The position numbers and the translations under genes are program-made. A stretch of 64,000 bases of DNA from Trichobilharzia szidati (Eukaryota; Platyhelminthes; Trematoda; Strigeidida; Schistosomatidae): assembly GCA_944472155.2 (NCBI GenBank), contig OX235277.1, positions 26,732,804-26,796,803 of the forward strand. Reading direction: 5' to 3'. The notes beneath the pieces were generated by a model, which saw only the letters and a list, made by a program, of their open reading frames with translations, was not told the DNA's origin and searched no databases. Shown one piece after another: positions 54,651 through 64,000 of the stretch (its first letter is position 1; each line of letters begins with the position of its first letter).

Positions 54651-55657
54651 CTTGGTGTAAAATTGCCATTCTCCGCATTGGACTCACAAATTCGCGCCAA
54701 ACCACCTCCATCTGTACGCATCCCTCCTCCGCCTCCTGCTCCTGCTCCACCACAGCCAATACCACCTTCATCTCTATACCAACATCAGTCGCATCAACAT
54801 CATGATAAACATCAACATCTTCAACACCAACCTCATTTATCATCTTTATCATCGATATCAGCGTCATCACCATCGCCTCAGTCACCCCCACCGCCTCCTC
54901 CTCCACAGAGACAACACCAACAACAACAAAAACCTCAGTTGAAATCAACTAAAGAAGAGAGGAGTAGTTGTTCCTCCCCATCTATGTTATCAATACATGA
55001 AGTAGAAATTGTTGCCAATAAATACACTGACTTGAAATATTCGAATCATTCCAGCTGTACATCACCTATAAATAATCAACGCTGTGTTGTACAAAATCTC
55101 TCTAAAACTGACGGTCAGAATACATCTAGCCCTACAGTAATTAACAGTTCAATGGAGACAAAATATTATAATAATAATGATAATGATCCAGCTGTGCCTA
55201 CCATATCTAACAACGCTACTACTAGTACTACAACTACCACTGCAATGACTACGAGTAATACTCCTTTAACAGAATTAATTATTGTCAATGAAGTAGCCAG
55301 TAGAAGTGCAAAGCCAAGGGTTGCATTTATTGAACCAGCTGATGAAGCTTCAATACATGACAGTAATCCTACTACCACAACCATTACTACCAACAACAAC
55401 AATCAGTCAGACAGTGAATCAACTGTTCAGATAAACAAAGAAAATCATCCTACTACTACTACTAATAAACTTAAATTAAGTCTATCTGCTAGATTTCCTG
55501 GTTGGGGAGTGATTACAGATGATGATGATGATGAGACGATGATGATGATGTTCGTGGGGGAGGTGGAGGTGGAGACAATCAACAGAATGTGAAAACTGCT
55601 CAAAATGATAATGTATCTGTCAGTGCTGAGACACTGATATGCTCAACAGCACAACAA
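54651..55657 (+). CDS. Host gene copy B, internal coding exon, frameshifted
   Basis: Acceptor AG at 54649-54650, donor GTAAGT from 55658, both at positions equivalent to copy A. Reads KLPFSALDSQIRAKPPPSVR and the same Pro, His, Asn/Thr and PRVAFIEPADEASIHD blocks as copy A. The exon is 1007 bases, not a multiple of three. In the GAT repeat at about 55520-55545 the reading frame changes from Asp codons to ETMMMM, giving a stop at 55590-55592. The original frame resumes as KTAQNDNVSVSAETL up to the donor. The lesion sits in a trinucleotide repeat, where both slippage and base-calling error are common. Confidence 0.82.
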
Positions 55658-56394
55658 GTAAGTGTTTATTCACTTTTATGCAATGCATACATTATATTAT
55701 CATCATTATTATTCCAATTCCCAGCACTACGTCGCTATTTCACCTATTCTCTGTACTATCAGAGCCAAACACGTCGTTTCTCATTCACTTACCACTCGAT
55801 GACCCGAGCCGGGATGTCATTCAACAGTATGCACAAAGTGCATTCAATCCATGTTGATTTCTCTTGGCACATTTGGTGGGTGAGAGGTTGTTGTGTGTTT
55901 GTGCGTTGCCAGTGTAACGACAGATGACAACGGCCAGGCAACAGATCGTTTATTGAGAAAATCAACAGATATTTATAGATTTTTATGTACATTATTATTA
56001 GCGTTATTGTTAGCACAGAAGCAACGTCTTCTGATTGGTTGTTTTCTTGGTGAGGGTTATTCTGTCATCTCTTTGTAGCCCTTTCTTAGAAAGTCAGGCC
56101 GTATATCTGCGAATCGTATTTTCAGACGCTAACCCCTGTGTGATTGGCTGGTGATTTCCTCAAGGTTTTGCCTTGTTATGGGTTTTTTCTCATGACCGCG
56201 ATTTGTGAAGTGATATTGACGTAAACTGTTGTCTACAATTTTGGCTTGCAGATAGCTCTCACCACACCAGGATTCCTTTTTTACTTATCATTTATGGTTG
56301 GCCATCTGATGTTCAACCAGCGAAGGCAGTTGTTGATGAAATACTTCAGTAAGGTGGTGGAAGTGCTTCTGCTGACGCATCACGTGTATATATA

Positions 56395-56560
56395 CATAGC
56401 TCAGTGGGAACGTCTCTGACTGCATGAGGCACGAGGTGACACGGGTTCCGTTTTCAGAATGGACATGACTTCCTTCAAGATGACTACAGATAGGTCTTGC
56501 TGACTTGTGAGTGCCAACTAGCACGAAACCAACTATCCAACTATCTAATATCATCAAAAG
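56395..56560 (+). mobile_element. SINE II fragment in intron B
   Basis: TAGCTCAGTGGGAACGTCTC (A-box end of the head), GGTGACACGGGTTCCGTTTT, then ATGGACATGACTTCCTTCA. Counterpart of the plus half at 49.9-50.1 kb in copy A. Confidence 0.65.
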
Positions 56561-56623
56561 AATAACTACTCTATAAAAAATGTCTTGAAACCAGGTTAGA
56601 AACTCCTCTGGATGTTTTTCCTA

Positions 56624-57132
56624 TTATTATTGTTTCGTTTAATTCCTAGAGGAACATAGGGCTTCAGCCGTGCGTCTCCATTGCGTTCGGTTCTCTGCTA
56701 GAGTCTTCACCTGGTTCCAAGTCTGCCCATACGTTTTCATCTCCTCTTCACATGACCTCCTCCAAGTCACCCTTGCACTGACGACCAACTCGCCGTTTCC
56801 CTTTCGGGTTCCAGTCGATGACTTGTCAAGGGATATCATTTGATGGTTTCTTCAGAGTATGACCAATCCACCTCCATTTCTTCCTGCCTGTTTGTTTCAT
56901 AATCGGTTCCTGGTTGGTTCGCTCCCAGAGATCTCTATTGCTGATCTTTTCTGGCCATCTGATCTTGAGTATTGAGCGAAGATAACTGGCTGTTAATGAA
57001 GGTCTGTAGTTTGTTTGAGATGCTCTTTATGACGCGCAGTGCAAGTCTCTGATCAGTATAGTAGCACTGACTTCACATTGGAGTTGAAAATCCTGATCTT
57101 ATTTTTCATGCTGAGTGCTGAGTGATTTCCCA
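56624..57132 (-). mobile_element. RTE LINE 3' end inserted in intron B
   Basis: The minus strand carries the last 500 bases of an RTE: a YTDQRLALRVIKSISNKLQT-like block, RKKWRWIGHTLKKPSNDI, and the tail CCTATGTTCCTCTAGGAATT with (AAT)n. Copy A has the empty site at about 50144-50145 (TTTTTCCTAACTGTAATTAA), which fixes both ends. Confidence 0.85.
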
Positions 57133-57174
57133 AACTGTAATTAAATTTCACGTGATTTTTTTTCACTATTTTAG

Positions 57175-58724
57175 CTTACTTCCAGTAATCCTAATCGCAA
57201 TACTGAAAATCGAAATCGACAAATAATCAATAAAAAAGTAACCAGCAATGATTTTAATGTAAATACTGCTCATACTCCTCCTGCTACTACTAATAATAAT
57301 AACGACATGTATAGTAAAACCACCAACAACACTGGCGAACACAACAATATTGAAGAGAGACGACATCGAGAAGTCGTGGATTCCGAACAAGAAGAAGATG
57401 CAGACGAAGACAACGACGAAGTGATGAAACCTAAAGCAAGCCTTTACGCTAATCCTGAAATCTCATTATCTCAGTTAATGAATATGAATGATGAAGAGCT
57501 GTATTATGAATTACACGAAAAATATCAAAATAAGCGCCAACAACAACAACCGTCAACATCACAACTGTTAACATCACAGAAATTGAATGAACACAAGCAA
57601 CAACAACAACTGCAACAACCACAACGCACTTCATCGATATTAAGTCAACCAAGAAAATCCCTTGCAATGATATTTTCACAAATTAGTAATAATTTAGGAT
57701 TTACACAAGAATCAACTACAACTGGCGGGGTTGGAGGCGGGACAGGAGCAATTGATCACTATCCAATGAATCCAATAAAAAAGAATCGTAACAATGATAA
57801 TACTATTAATAATAATAATGAATTTAGTTCAGATCAACGTAAAAGTCTCATTTACAATGATTCTAATGAAATGTCAATAAGAAATAGCGATTCAAGTCAA
57901 AGATTAATAGAACGTAATATACTGAATACATTCATGAGTAATACTAGTCATCAAGGTCAAGGCAGACATAGCGGGTCAATCAGTTCAAATGTACACATGA
58001 ATAAATTAAATAATAATAATAACAGTAATGCAAATACATTATTAACAAATCATCCTGGAATATCGAATACATCAGTAAATCCTGTCGATCGATCAATACT
58101 TGTTGATTTGCTCTGTTGTACATGTTGTACAAATTCTGATGATGAAGATGAGGCATACTCAAATCTGATTGAGAATCATCGATTAGCACGGATTGTTACT
58201 ATGGGTGCCATATTGACTATACTAGGTTTAATATTTGCGTATATTATACGTTCAGCGACAGAAACTCAAACACCGCTGACTAATTCTCAGACCCTAACTT
58301 CGCCTACAACATCAACACAACAACAACAGGAAATTCGAATCCTTTGAATAATTCTATGTTTAGACAAACAACAGATTTAACAGTTAACCAAAATTTGTTA
58401 AAGTTGTCAGAGAACTTTTCTAATCTAATTGATTTAGGCGATGAGATTGGATTGGATCAAATTTTTGAGGGGTCCAGCAGCTCATTAATACATGTAAATA
58501 ATAGTAGTGTTAGTAGTATTAATAACAATAATAGTAATAATACCGTAGAATATTCTTCGCATTATGCTCCCTCTTACTCCTCTCTGTCGAACAACTCTTC
58601 GACTCCTTCACTATTAATATTATCACCATCCTCCGCCTCCGTCTCTAACTTTACTCCGCCTTCATATTCTAGTCAAGCTAGGCACAGTGTGAATGACATG
58701 TACAATCATCATCGTCCACCATAA
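57175..58724 (+). CDS. Host gene copy B, terminal exon, frameshifted near the end
   Basis: Acceptor AG at 57173-57174, phase 0; stop TAA at 58722-58724. The frame is open through the region that is shifted in copy A: STTTGGVGGGTGAIDHYPMN, then RKSLIYNDSNEMSIRNS, the Cys cluster, and the membrane segment IVTMGAILTILGLIFAYII. It therefore defines the proper reading. At about 58305-58330, where copy A has TCGGTGACG, copy B has CAACAACAACA, a net difference of seven bases. This ends the frame at 58345-58347 as QQQQEIRIL. The Ser/Asn-rich outside tail continues in another frame to 58724. If translated, copy B would keep the membrane segment and lose the tail. Confidence 0.82.
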
Positions 58725-58902
58725 ATTATTTATTATTATTATTATTAATTTTTCAGTTTGTTTGAATTTCCCTCACTCTGTTTTTTTAGTATTTTTGTAA
58801 TCATACTACTGATAAACAAATTTGTTAGTAATACAAATTGAAATCTTTAAATTTTCATGTACTTATTGATATCGATTATTATTATTATTGTTTCTGATTT
58901 CA

Positions 58903-58908
58903 AATAAA
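58903..58908 (+). promoter_or_regulatory. Polyadenylation signal, copy B
   Basis: AATAAA 179 bases after the stop, in the same context as in copy A. Confidence 0.7.
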
Positions 58909-59149
58909 TCAGATATATATATATTTCACATTTCTGTTCTGTTGGCGTTTTGGAACTATAAGCTTTTATTGATATAAAGCTTTATCTCTCACGGAGAAAT
59001 ACCTTTAGCTAGTCAGAGGAATATATATGCATTCATACATAGCATTAGACAGAAAACTATTATATTTCTAAAACTGTAAAGTCGCATTTGATATCCAACA
59101 GATATATTCATAAAACCAATCAGATTATTTTTGTTTCCTTAGATTTTGA

Positions 59150-60104
59150 GTGGAACCTGGATCCGCTATTGCCTGTAAGCTCAAATCTCCTCCACACACA
59201 CGACCTCCTCAATATCACCCACGAATTCACACCGATTTCGTCTTTTCCCATTCGACTTCTACTCGATGACCTGACGTGTGATGTCACTCAAAATTCGACT
59301 CAGTGTATATTCAGTCTATCCACATTTCATTTTGCAGATTTGTCGTTGGATGACAGGTTCTTGGTTGATTCGTTCCCACAGTTCCGTGTTCTTAATCCTT
59401 TCTGGCCAGTCGTCTGATCTTCATTGTCGATTAAAGACAGCTGCTCATTGGAAACGCTTCTGCTGATCCACCACGTCTCTGAACCATATACAAGCAATAG
59501 ATGATTTGACATGAGTGTTGCAGAAGATTACCACACCGGTTTCAGATTATTGAAGACCTATCTCGCCTTTCCGATCCTGACTTTAACATGCTTATCCGTG
59601 TCGCCTGTGGTTGAAACGATGCAGACTAGATGAGTGGAATTGGTGATCTTCTTCCGATTTCTCCCGTTGATAGTGAGTGGTTATCTCCATCAACCCCATC
59701 TTCTCTGCGTTTACTCGAAGTCCTGTCTTTGCCGTTTACCTCTTCTGCCAGTTCATCTGTACATCTTTGATTTTGTGTGACATCAAGCGTAAACCATCAG
59801 CAAAGTCCAAATTTCCCACAGTTTTATTGTCAACCCAGTGTAGTCATGTCTTCTCGCTGCCCACTGTCCAGCGCATGATACAGTCCACCACAATAAGGAA
59901 TATCATCGGTGATAGTGGGCAGCCTTGTCTTACTGCCGTCTTTACTTGAGAGTCTTCATTGAGTCTTCCATTATAACTCACTGGGCATGTGGAATTATCG
60001 TCATATAGCTGTTGAATTAGGTTGATAAAGATTTTTGGCACTCCATAATTTTAAAGCATTTCCTAAATTAATTCACAGTCAACACCACTGACGACTTTCT
60101 CAAA
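59150..60104 (-). mobile_element. RTE-clade LINE, RT palm to tail
   Basis: Minus strand: EKVVSGVDCELI (palm entry, decayed), VPKIFINLIQQLYDDNSTC, VRQGCPLSPMIFLIVVDCIM, then LDFADGLRLMSHK, where the catalytic FADD has become FADG. The RTE C-terminal half follows with frameshifts to the tail at 59150. Unit A ends inside the same insertion. Confidence 0.8.
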
Positions 60105-60174
60105 CTTGTTGTATAAAATGTATTACACAAAGTCAGGTGTAATCCGGAAGGGAGTTACTAGGTGGAGATTTTTT

Positions 60175-60357
60175 TTCCTTTACGGCAGCAGTGGTGTTTA
60201 TTTTTACGGGATGGGGTTTCTAGCCTCATGCTCAACCTTCTCAATCGACCAGTCCTATTACTGGTTTAGCGAGGTAAAGGTTGCATCGGCCGGGGATCAA
60301 ACCCCAAACCACATGGGGCGTGGTTGGCGAGAGTTCTACCTCTGTACCACCGACGCA
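60175..60357 (-). mobile_element. SINE I copy, tail-truncated
   Basis: GTGGTGTTTATTTTTACGGG, then CTGGTTTAGCGAGGTAAAGG and the head ending TACCACCGACGCAC. Minus-strand B-box-like GGTTTGATCCCCGG. Confidence 0.75.
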
Positions 60358-60359
60358 CA

Positions 60360-60685
60360 GGATGGTGATTAGAAAACAGGAATTGGAATTAAATAATCAG
60401 CTTGAAAAGCTTACCTAACCAATGTAAACGGTCTAAAGCTAGTTGAAATATGATCAAGTGTTTACAAAAATTCGGCATGAGGAATATAATATTACTAATA
60501 AGTAATAATAATGGCGATAATAATAGTAACAAATAGAAGACCATAATAAAATAATCACAAATATCAAAAAGTTATGGTAAGACTGTTAGTTACTATGGTA
60601 AAGCAAATGACTACATGTAATGAATTTGAAAGAAGATGTCCACTTTCAGATCACATATAACCAGTGATGCAGATATGAATGAATG
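60360..60685. other. No recognisable gene
   Basis: AT-rich with AATAATAATGG runs; nothing recognised. Confidence 0.4.
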
Positions 60686-60689
60686 GCGT

Positions 60690-60900
60690 CTTTCAAGGCC
60701 TTTGATGTGATATCCAGGAATTATATCTATCACTGTCAAGTAGTCTTGCAGAGATGCCCGATGGCAAGGTGCTCGAGGATAGTGCTATTGGTATTCTTCT
60801 TTGGACAGTGTTCCTCAATACGCTTATGGACTTGATGCTGTGTTAAGTCAATACACTTTGCTTCACAGGGACAAGTAAACTGATAAATATAAAGTCAGGT
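60690..60900 (-). mobile_element. PLE GIY-YIG remnant
   Basis: The minus strand reads IYQFTCPCEAKCID (the GIY-YIG core with CxC, as in family B), then RIEEHCPKKNTNSTILEHL across a frameshift. No RT attached. Confidence 0.65.
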
Positions 60901-60989
60901 GGCTGATACGTCTTCTATTGTGTATATAGAATTACTTGCTAAACGAATATTACCTTAGGATAACGCAAACGAATAAGACTATGGGTTTT

Positions 60990-61320
60990 GTAGATGTCGT
61001 CACAAAAAAGAGTCGGTGAGATAATCACTGAAAACTAGGGACTACTGAACAGCTGTTTCGTCCTAGTTCATGACTTCTTAGTGGTGCCCACACACGACCC
61101 AAGCAGGGATCAAGCATAGAACCACAGGGTTACGAGGCCAGCTTGTTGACCATATACTGAATTCTGACCCACTTACTGAATAGTCAATGAGCTGTCTTCA
61201 TAGCTTGGAATTTCTGGGACTGGCCTCTGGTGAGGTTGTGGGTAAGTGCTGTTGAAGAGTCCCAAACTAGGACGAAACAAATGTCCAAAACTACCTGGTT
61301 TTCAGTGATTCTCTAAATTT
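60990..61320. mobile_element. SINE III fold-back pair
   Basis: ACTGAACAGCTGTTTCGTCC on the left and GGACGAAACAAATGTCCAAA on the right, with TTCAGTGATTCTCTAAAT at the end. The heads are badly degraded. Confidence 0.65.
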
Positions 61321-61324
61321 TATT

Positions 61325-62325
61325 ATTTCATGATGAAATATACATTGAAATAAGTTTCTCTGATTATTATTTTTATTAAATCACAAATGTGGGATGTCAA
61401 AGACACTAAGAAACCCACCAGATAATAGAGACAGGTGAAGAAAGGAAAGCGTTTGTTAGTAGTGAGTGACCGAATGAAAATACAGGTGATTCTAATTACC
61501 GCTTAAAACCTGATATTTCTCATGACTGTAGAATAAGCAAGAAAAATGGATTCTGAGATACATTTTGAAATCGCCAGTTTTTTGAATCTCACCCATGGAG
61601 TTGTGATGCATCCAAAGAAAGGGGATGTAACACAATTCCTGTTTACCCTACTGTATCCCTTCAAATAATAATCACTTCTCCATCTCATCCGACCAATTTA
61701 AAGCCTAACGAATGGCACAGAGGCCTTCTGATGACACTTGTAACACATCCAAGCCACCAAAAATGACATCACTATCTGCAGCTAGGACAAAGATAAATTA
61801 CTTCACCTCATAATTAGTTGCATAGCGACGAAGCTTTTCATAAAGATACAATAATAATCAAACATGTAGGACAACTAGACTTCCCTAGCTTAGAGCGGCA
61901 AGAGTTCACATGTTGAAGGCAGATATGTATGCACAAAAGCGTTGTAAACCCAACCTTTTGACAATAAAGCTAAGAGTGAGATGGCATCTGAGGTGGCCCT
62001 GATTGATATGTGTCGTTAGGAATTTTGACATGAGAATCGATAACTCGTCAATAGCATGCAGATTAGCTTTCCAATTGCTTTTAGCTTTTCACCTACGAGG
62101 GTGAGAGAAGGCACAGACCTCAGAATTCGTGGTTACAAACAGATAGCGGCCGCCTAAAGTAATACGATAGCACATACATAGTGAGGGTAGCATCACCATC
62201 ATGTATTCACCATGTCCTCTTGACTGTTAAGAAGGATTGGTGAGACCATAAGTGATCACAATGACGATGGTGATGATAGCTCTGTGCATAAACTAACTCA
62301 ACCTAATAAGCTTTTCTATTTCAGG
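61325..62325. other. No recognisable gene
   Basis: Unique-looking, moderately GC for this window. I read both strands and found no exon, repeat family or RNA structure that I could support. Confidence 0.45.
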
Positions 62326-62329
62326 TTTG

Positions 62330-62595
62330 ATCACCACCTAACCTCAGTAAGAGATCCATTGAAAACGAGGGAGTACTCTGGACAGCTATTTCGACTGACT
62401 TTAGAAATCTACAGGAACACGCACCTATGACTCAATAGGGATCGAACCCAGAAACCTCAGGCTACAATGCAAGTCCGTTGACCATTCAACCGCTGAGACG
62501 TAACCTAATAGCCAGCCAATGAATAATAACTTCCGCCAGTTTGTGATATATTGTAGCGCTAAAGCCCATCAATGTCATCAGTGAGTCAGTCAAGA
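62330..62595 (-). mobile_element. SINE III copy
   Basis: TCAGTAAGAGATCCATTGAA, head with GGGATCGAACCCAGAAACCT, then the 5' block TTGTGATATATTGTAGCGCT. Confidence 0.65.
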
Positions 62596-62599
62596 CAAG

Positions 62600-63110
62600 A
62601 GACTCAGCAAGAGAATGTTTATTTGGAATTCGGTATCTCTATGCAGAGAAATTGTGTACACCTCATCTTCAAATCACCATCTGCACAGATCTTCCGTATT
62701 GTGTTACTTCTGTCCTTTCCATATCTCCCATGTTTCTCCTCAGCGCCGAATCATTTGCTTTTTCTGGCGTCAAATCTATCTCCCTGCTATTTGATGTTTT
62801 TATGCCGGAGAACGTCTCTCTATCTACTAACGATAAATCTTATCAGCAGCACTCGCCACACCATGACTTTTTGACTGTTGGTTCCACCTAGTCATGCAGG
62901 AAGTTGCAGACCACCTCGGTGGGGTTCTCAGAGTGCTAGGAACAACCAGTAGCTTGAGACTATCAGTGTTATAATTCAAAATGGTTCTCAGTAGTGCAAA
63001 TGTACTAACTCTCTGTAATCTCGTATAATCCATTGAACCCTGATGCTTTTCCATCCCACCATTCTTTCTCCCACTCACTTCTGCTTATTACAATTCTTTT
63101 GAATCTCCTT
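62600..63110 (+). repeat. LINE-2-tail repeat, uninterrupted copy
   Basis: The intact version of the sequence that is split at 35541-38660. It includes CAGCGCCGAATCATTTGCTT, a trace of the LINE-2 C-terminal block around 62900-63000, and AACCCTGATGCTTTTCCATC. Confidence 0.7.
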
Positions 63111-63335
63111 TGTGCGTCAGTGGTAGAGTGCTGGCCGACCATGCAAGTAGTCCAGGGTTCAAGTCCCGACCGGTGCACACCTTTACCTCCCTTAGCTGGT
63201 TATTATCCCGACAAAGAGGGTAGATTGGGAGTGAGGTTAACAACCCCACCCCGTAAAAAAACCATTGCTACTGAACCTTAAAAGCTGTAGCTTGAGGACC
63301 TATGTTCCACTCGGAACGCAAAGGAATAAAATAAA
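63110..63335 (+). mobile_element. SINE I copy
   Basis: Head GCGTCAGTGGTAGAGTGCTG with B-box GGGTTCAAGTCCCG, the middle CCTCCCTTAGCTGGTTATTA, and the RTE-like tail ACCTATGTTCCACTCGGAAC with an A-rich end. Confidence 0.85.
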
Positions 63336-63339
63336 CAAT

Positions 63340-64000
63340 AACAACAATGATCAATCTCCGTTTTCTCTACCTTTGTGTGCGACTTGCAGCGTGGCAACTT
63401 GAACAGGTGCACTTTTATGTTAAAACTCAGTCACTCAGCTTTTACAGCAGTTTGAAGCTTACGATTTAATATACAAACATGTATACAAATGATTGCTGAA
63501 AGAAATATTTATAAGTTACTCATCAAACACTTGCAACTCTATTTACATACACAACAGACAATGAGCCACACGTATTGATTATCTGAGGGCTAACGAGGCT
63601 ACTAGAAAGTCTAGACGTCAATAGGTGGAGCAGTTCTAGGAAGCCGCGGTTATTTAGGCTACTTGCACAGATCGCGCTCGCTTTCAATTGGTTCCAACTG
63701 GAAACAACTCTCACGATTGCTGTGTGAAGATCTATCCTGCTAGACCTGAAGCTTAGGCCACACCAGCTGCTGACTCCTCAACCTCCTGGTCTATCTAACC
63801 TGGTGGCCAGGATGTTCTTAACAGGAAGCATATAACACTTTTGGCTGCCGAAAGGTGTGTATAACGACAATATGAAGGTTATAAAGATACACAATCGCAC
63901 ACCACAACGCAGCAACCAAGTCCTTGTCCCTTGAAAGTCTAACTGTCCACCATGTGCTTCAATCCGCACACTGACTGACTGGTTTCAAAATAGAACTTTG
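63340..64000. other. No recognisable gene
   Basis: Slightly more GC-rich. It could be part of an LTR or a unique intergenic stretch. No frame with a domain was seen. Confidence 0.4.

Larger units (their letters stand above)
55658..57174 (+). other. Intron, copy B
   Basis: GT-AG intron, 1517 bases. Contains part of SINE II (56395-56560) and an RTE tail insertion (56624-57132). Confidence 0.85.
52747..59185 (+). repeat. Tandem duplication, unit B
   Basis: Second copy of 44771-52248. The left edge is hidden by the gap; the right end continues through the RTE tail. It carries an RTE insertion in its intron that unit A lacks, and lacks the chimeric SINE of unit A. Confidence 0.92.

Noticed and set aside
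63530..64000. LTR retrotransposon end
   Set aside because: Composition is a little different, but no paired LTR, primer-binding site or polyprotein sequence is visible within the window.

Overview
The window is eukaryotic, AT-rich and repeat-dominated, and most likely comes from a blood fluke (Schistosoma). The evidence is the mix of repeats: tRNA-headed elements carrying hammerhead-ribozyme-like sequence of the schistosome Sm-alpha type, RTE-clade LINEs with an FADD reverse-transcriptase box and trinucleotide 3' tails, and Penelope-like elements (PLEs) with GIY-YIG endonuclease domains. The species cannot be fixed from the sequence alone.

Layout. From 1 to 44 kb I found no intact host gene. 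The region is a patchwork of RTE LINE fragments (0.9-2.3, 7.3-8.2, 24.6-25.9, 26.3-26.8, 35.6-37.0 kb), other LINE fragments (9.6-10.2, 21.2-22.2, 32.5-33.1, 39.8-41.1 kb), PLE fragments of three families (A: 3.3-4.5, 14.2-15.5, 33.2-33.4, 37.2-38.5, 41.2-41.5 kb; B: 19.2-19.6, 22.5-23.8, 28.8-29.9 kb; C: 15.6-16.7 kb), and dozens of tRNA-derived SINE copies, here called I, II, III and Sm-alpha-like. Two host-derived relics lie among them: a histone H4 pseudogene (28.4-28.7 kb, minus) and an unidentified decayed coding segment (18.7-19.1 kb, minus).

From 44.8 to 59.2 kb a segment of about 6.5-8 kb is present twice in tandem, with a 498-base assembly gap between the copies. Each copy holds the last two exons of one plus-strand host gene. 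The first visible exon has a splice acceptor, so upstream exons lie elsewhere. The product is a low-complexity protein rich in Pro, His, Asn and Ser, with an acidic run, a Cys cluster and one membrane segment near the C terminus. I do not recognise the family. As assembled, both copies are broken by frameshifts at different places. True pseudogenes, sequence error and a false duplication of two alleles all remain possible. TE insertions present in only one copy date to after the copies separated. From 59.2 to 64 kb the window returns to LINE, SINE and PLE debris.

The strongest general signal is fold-back structure. PLE families A, B and C, SINE II, SINE III, the Sm-alpha-like element and a terminal-inverted-repeat element all occur as head-to-head inverted pairs. 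One is a perfect 392-base inverted repeat (22581-22972 against 23436-23827). Transcripts across these would form long double-stranded RNA.
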